Origin: an uncultured Lachnospiraceae bacterium
GTDB lineage: Bacteria > Bacillota > Clostridia > Lachnospirales > Lachnospiraceae
DNA length: 8,474 bases
Assembly: GCA_946183625.1 (NCBI GenBank)
Contig: CAMHCL010000067.1
Coordinates: forward strand, 1 to 8,474
Reading direction: 5' to 3'
The position numbers and the translations under genes were made by a program. Below the pieces are notes generated by a model. That model was not told where the DNA came from. It saw only the letters and a program-made list of their open reading frames with translations, and searched no databases. The stretch's first letter is position 1; the number at the start of each line of letters is the position of its first letter. Below are positions 5,843-8,474 of this stretch, in pieces.

Positions 5843-7066
5843 ATGAGTTTAAATGTAAAGGAAATCAGAAAGGACTTCCCTTTCTTTGAAAAATCAGATC
5901 TTGCGTACCTGGATAATTCGGCGACGACACAGAGACCTCGTGCAGTGATAGAGGCTGTGGATGATTATTATTATCACCATAACTCAAATCCCTTCAGAGG
6001 CCTGTACGAGCTGTCCATAGATGCCACAGACCGTTACGAAGCCGCAAGAACTACAGTTGCAAATTTCATAAACGCTGCTTCTGATAAGGAGATAATCTTT
6101 ACCCGTAACGCATCCGAAAGCCTTAATCTGGCTGCGTTCTCGCTGGGTGAGTTATGCTTAAATGAGGGCGACGAGATAATTACTACAGTGGCAGAGCATC
6201 ACAGCAATATGCTTCCATGGAGGCATGCTGCGAAGAGGCATGGTGCAGTTGTAAAGTATCTGGACATAGAAGAAGATGGAAGCTTTTCACTTGAGAAATT
6301 CCAGAAACTGTTAAATGAGAAAACTAAGATAGTTGCCATGACAGCTATGTCAAATGTATATGGCAACATAATAGATATAAAGTCTTTTGCTGAAGAGGCT
6401 CACAAGGTGGGAGCAATCTTCGTTGCAGACGGAGCCCAGAGTGTTCCTCACAGCAAAACAGATGTGCAGGATATGGGAGTTGATCTCCTGGCATTCTCCG
6501 GACATAAGCTCCTGTCACCAATGGGAATCGGAGTTCTCTATGGCAGGAAAGAAATATTAGATAAGATGCCACCATTCTTAACTGGTGGAGAAATGATCGA
6601 ATACGTAACTCTTGAGGATGTAACCTATGCGGAACTTCCTCATAAGTTCGAGGCCGGAACAGTTAATGCCGGCGGGGCAGTAGGACTGGCCAGTGCTATA
6701 GAATATGTGAAGAGCATCGGATTAGATGCCATCGAAGAGAGAGAACTGGAACTGACCAGAATGGCACTTGATGGAATGAAGGATATTCCACATGTGATCG
6801 TGCTGGGTTCAGATAAAGCAGAGGAACATCACGGAATTATTACATTTAAGATTGAGGGAGTTCATCCTCATGACATAGCTGCAATAATAGCTGATGCAAA
6901 TGTTGCAGTTCGTGCAGGTCATCACTGTGCTGAACCGCTTCACCAGTTTATAGGCATCCCGTCAACTACCAGGGCAAGCCTCATGTTCTATAATACAGAA
7001 GATGAGGTCCAGAGACTTCTGGATGTAGTTGCGAAGATCAGACCGATGATGGGCTATCCTGACTGA
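5843..7066 (+). CDS. sufS: Cysteine desulfurase SufS
   Basis: This PLP enzyme of the group II (SufS/CsdA) type removes sulfur from L-cysteine, leaving alanine and a persulfide on its own cysteine. The 407-residue product has the N-terminal LDNSATTQRP, AEHHSNMLPW (His119/His120) over the PLP ring, VADGAQSVPH, the PLP lysine in FSGHKLLSP (Lys222), and the catalytic loop RAGHHCAEPLH with Cys362. RAGHHC is the mark of group II enzymes, as opposed to the longer IscS/NifS loop. The start is ATG 5843, six bases after GAAGGA (5831-5836); the in-frame TTG at 5837 directly abuts that Shine-Dalgarno and is unlikely. Sulfur should pass to the adjacent SufU. No SufE gene is seen. Confidence 0.97.
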   Translation: MSLNVKEIRKDFPFFEKSDLAYLDNSATTQRPRAVIEAVDDYYYHHNSNPFRGLYELSIDATDRYEAARTTVANFINAASDKEIIFTRNASESLNLAAFSLGELCLNEGDEIITTVAEHHSNMLPWRHAAKRHGAVVKYLDIEEDGSFSLEKFQKLLNEKTKIVAMTAMSNVYGNIIDIKSFAEEAHKVGAIFVADGAQSVPHSKTDVQDMGVDLLAFSGHKLLSPMGIGVLYGRKEILDKMPPFLTGGEMIEYVTLEDVTYAELPHKFEAGTVNAGGAVGLASAIEYVKSIGLDAIEERELELTRMALDGMKDIPHVIVLGSDKAEEHHGIITFKIEGVHPHDIAAIIADANVAVRAGHHCAEPLHQFIGIPSTTRASLMFYNTEDEVQRLLDVVAKIRPMMGYPD

Positions 7067-7121
7067 TCCTTAAGAGCCACCGTATATGAGCCCGGATAAT
7101 CTTAGAATTACGGAGATAGAA

Positions 7122-7583
7122 ATGGAAAACAGAACATTTTACAATGAAATATTAACGGAGCATAACATCCGTCCTATCCATAAGACTAAGCTGATAGAAC
7201 CACAGAAATCACTTCGTGGAGTGAATCCATCCTGTGGTGATGATATAACCTTACAGTTAAATGTATCGGATGACGGAGTTATTGAGAGTGGAGCATTCTA
7301 CGGAGATGGCTGTGCCATATCCCAGGCCAGTGCAGACATGATGCTGGAGCTGGTTATCGGCCGCAAGGTTGAAGAGGCAATGGAGCTTAAGGACATCTTC
7401 CTCAAGATGATTAAAGAGAAAATCTCTGATGAAGAACTGGAAATGCTTGAAGAGGCTGGAAGCCTGAAGGACATCTCACACATGCCTTCAAGAGTAAAAT
7501 GTGCCGTCCTTGGCTGGCGTACTCTGGAAGAAATGTTAAACGGTGACAGTTCATCTGAGTCTGTTTCCACAGAGGATCAATAA
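7122..7583 (+). CDS. sufU: Zinc-dependent sulfur acceptor SufU
   Basis: SufU takes the persulfide sulfur from SufS through a zinc-swapping mechanism and passes it to SufB. It resembles IscU but is not a scaffold. Ligands seen in the 153-residue product are Cys38 and Asp40 (NPSCGDD), Cys64 (GDGCAIS) and Cys127 (RVKCAVLGW), matching the Cys/Asp/Cys/Cys zinc site of Bacillus SufU. The acidic insertion of about 20 residues before the last Cys (roughly 95-120, with EEAGSLKDISHMPSR) is typical of SufU and absent from IscU. The frame opens at an ATG at 7086, but that start has no Shine-Dalgarno. ATG 7122 has GGAG at 7112-7115 and gives an N-terminus (MENRTFYNEILTEHN) close to family length. The gap from sufS is 55 bp, or 19 bp if the upstream start is used. 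Confidence 0.93.
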   Translation: MENRTFYNEILTEHNIRPIHKTKLIEPQKSLRGVNPSCGDDITLQLNVSDDGVIESGAFYGDGCAISQASADMMLELVIGRKVEEAMELKDIFLKMIKEKISDEELEMLEEAGSLKDISHMPSRVKCAVLGWRTLEEMLNGDSSSESVSTEDQ

Positions 7584-7585
7584 TA

Positions 7586-8434
7586 GTGAAAAAAGACGAA
7601 TCAGAAATGACGAAGGCTGAGATAATTGAACGTGATATCAGAAAGAAATATCACAAGAAATTATTTACGCCCTTTGCCAAAGCTATAAATGAATATGAGC
7701 TTCTGCAGCCAGGAGACAAGGTTGCGGTATGTATGTCCGGAGGCAAGGACAGCTTCCTGATGGCGAAGCTTTTTCAGGAATTACAGAATCATAGAAGATT
7801 TCCATTTGAACTTAAGTTTCTGGTAATGGATCCGGGATATAAAGAAGAAAACAGAAGATCCATCGAAGAAAACGCAGCTCTCATGGATATACCTATAGAA
7901 ATATTTGAATCAGATATCTTCGACAGCGTTGTGAATGTAGATAATGGTTCCTGCTATCTGTGCGCCCGAATGAGAAGGGGCTATCTGTATGACCATGCAA
8001 GAAGAGCTGGTTGCAACAAGATTGCTCTTGGACATCATTATGATGATGTGATAGAAACAATCCTGATGGGAATGCTTTATGGTGGACAGATACAGTCGAT
8101 GATGCCGAAGCTTCATTCTACTAACTTCGAAGGAATGGAACTTATCAGACCGATGTATCTCATCAGAGAAGATGATATTAAGAGGTGGCGAGACGAGAAT
8201 GAATTACATTTTCTGCAATGTGCATGTAAATTCTCAGATACAATGCTGCTAAATGATCCGAACGAACCAGTCACATCCAAAAGAATGGAAGTTAAGGAAC
8301 TGATTGCAGAATTAAAAAAAGACAATCCTTTTGTTGAAGCAAACATCTTTAGAAGTGTTGAGAATGTTAATATAGACACAGTTATCGCATACAAGAAGAA
8401 TGGCGTAAGACATCGCTTTACAGATAATTATTAG
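7586..8434 (+). CDS. TtcA-like PP-loop ATPase, probable tRNA thiolation enzyme
   Basis: The 282-residue protein is an N-type ATP pyrophosphatase of the TtcA/TtuA superfamily. It has the PP-loop SGGKDS at 51-56, the CxxC pair Cys123/Cys126 in CYLCARMRRGYLYDHARRAG, the GHHYDDVIETILMGMLYGG block, and a third cysteine at 212 (FLQCACKF, with Cys214 beside it). In E. coli TtcA, three cysteines in the same layout bind a [4Fe-4S] cluster used for 2-thiocytidine at tRNA position 32. The RPMYLIREDDIKRW segment also resembles TtcA. Start is GTG 7586 with AGAGGA at 7571-7576, two bases after the sufU stop codon; an in-frame ATG at 7607 has no good ribosome site. Its place next to SufS and SufU suggests a shared source of sulfur or cluster. 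I leave the symbol blank because many clostridial relatives have unproven tRNA substrates. Confidence 0.85.
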   Translation: MKKDESEMTKAEIIERDIRKKYHKKLFTPFAKAINEYELLQPGDKVAVCMSGGKDSFLMAKLFQELQNHRRFPFELKFLVMDPGYKEENRRSIEENAALMDIPIEIFESDIFDSVVNVDNGSCYLCARMRRGYLYDHARRAGCNKIALGHHYDDVIETILMGMLYGGQIQSMMPKLHSTNFEGMELIRPMYLIREDDIKRWRDENELHFLQCACKFSDTMLLNDPNEPVTSKRMEVKELIAELKKDNPFVEANIFRSVENVNIDTVIAYKKNGVRHRFTDNY

Positions 8435-8457
8435 GTAGATGGGGTATAGTTTTAAGC

Positions 8458-8464
8458 AAAGGAG
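8458..8464 (+). promoter_or_regulatory. Shine-Dalgarno of a gene starting beyond the right edge
   Basis: AAAGGAG lies 24 bases after the stop codon of the TtcA-like gene, with 10 bases (AAATAAAAAG) left to the window end. No terminator is visible between. A start codon is expected immediately outside the window, so the operon probably continues. Confidence 0.55.
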
Positions 8465-8474
8465 AAATAAAAAG

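Noticed and set aside
1..8474. tRNA, rRNA, CRISPR arrays, insertion sequences or attachment sites
   Set aside because: Reading both strands showed no cloverleaf-like segments, regularly spaced repeats, transposase motifs or flanking inverted repeats. Almost all of the sequence is filled by the listed genes.

Overview
The window looks like chromosomal DNA of an anaerobic, moderately AT-rich Firmicute, most likely a Lachnospiraceae member such as Butyrivibrio or a relative. This is inferred from the SufC-B-D-S-U type of iron-sulfur assembly operon (SufU instead of SufE), strong AAGGAGG-type ribosome binding sites, and a Nif11-leader peptide paired with a radical SAM/SPASM enzyme. No database search was possible, so the taxon is a guess from gene style.

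Region 1 (1-1414) is a small peptide-modification locus. The 3' two thirds of a radical SAM/SPASM maturase enters from the left edge on the + strand. It faces, tail to tail, a 147-residue RiPP precursor on the - strand. The precursor has an acidic Nif11-like leader, a double-glycine-type cleavage site and a Gly-rich core with five Cys and three Trp. A 14-bp-stem hairpin flanked by A and T tracts lies between them and probably terminates both genes.

Region 2 (1415-1710) is a 296-bp divergent control region. It holds a good -10 box for the precursor, several weaker candidate promoters for the + strand operon, and a few short inverted repeats. No RNA gene or known riboswitch was recognised in it.

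Region 3 (1711-8434) is one tightly packed + strand operon: sufC, sufB, an unrecognised four-helix membrane protein gene, sufD, sufS, sufU and a TtcA-like PP-loop ATPase. SufS takes sulfur from cysteine, SufU accepts it, and the SufB-SufC-SufD complex builds the Fe-S cluster under ATP control. The PP-loop protein has the TtcA-type cysteines and plausibly uses sulfur or a cluster from the same system for tRNA thiolation. A Shine-Dalgarno sequence at the right edge suggests that the operon continues outside the window.

The two items most worth following up are the RiPP precursor/maturase pair and the membrane protein lodged between sufB and sufD.
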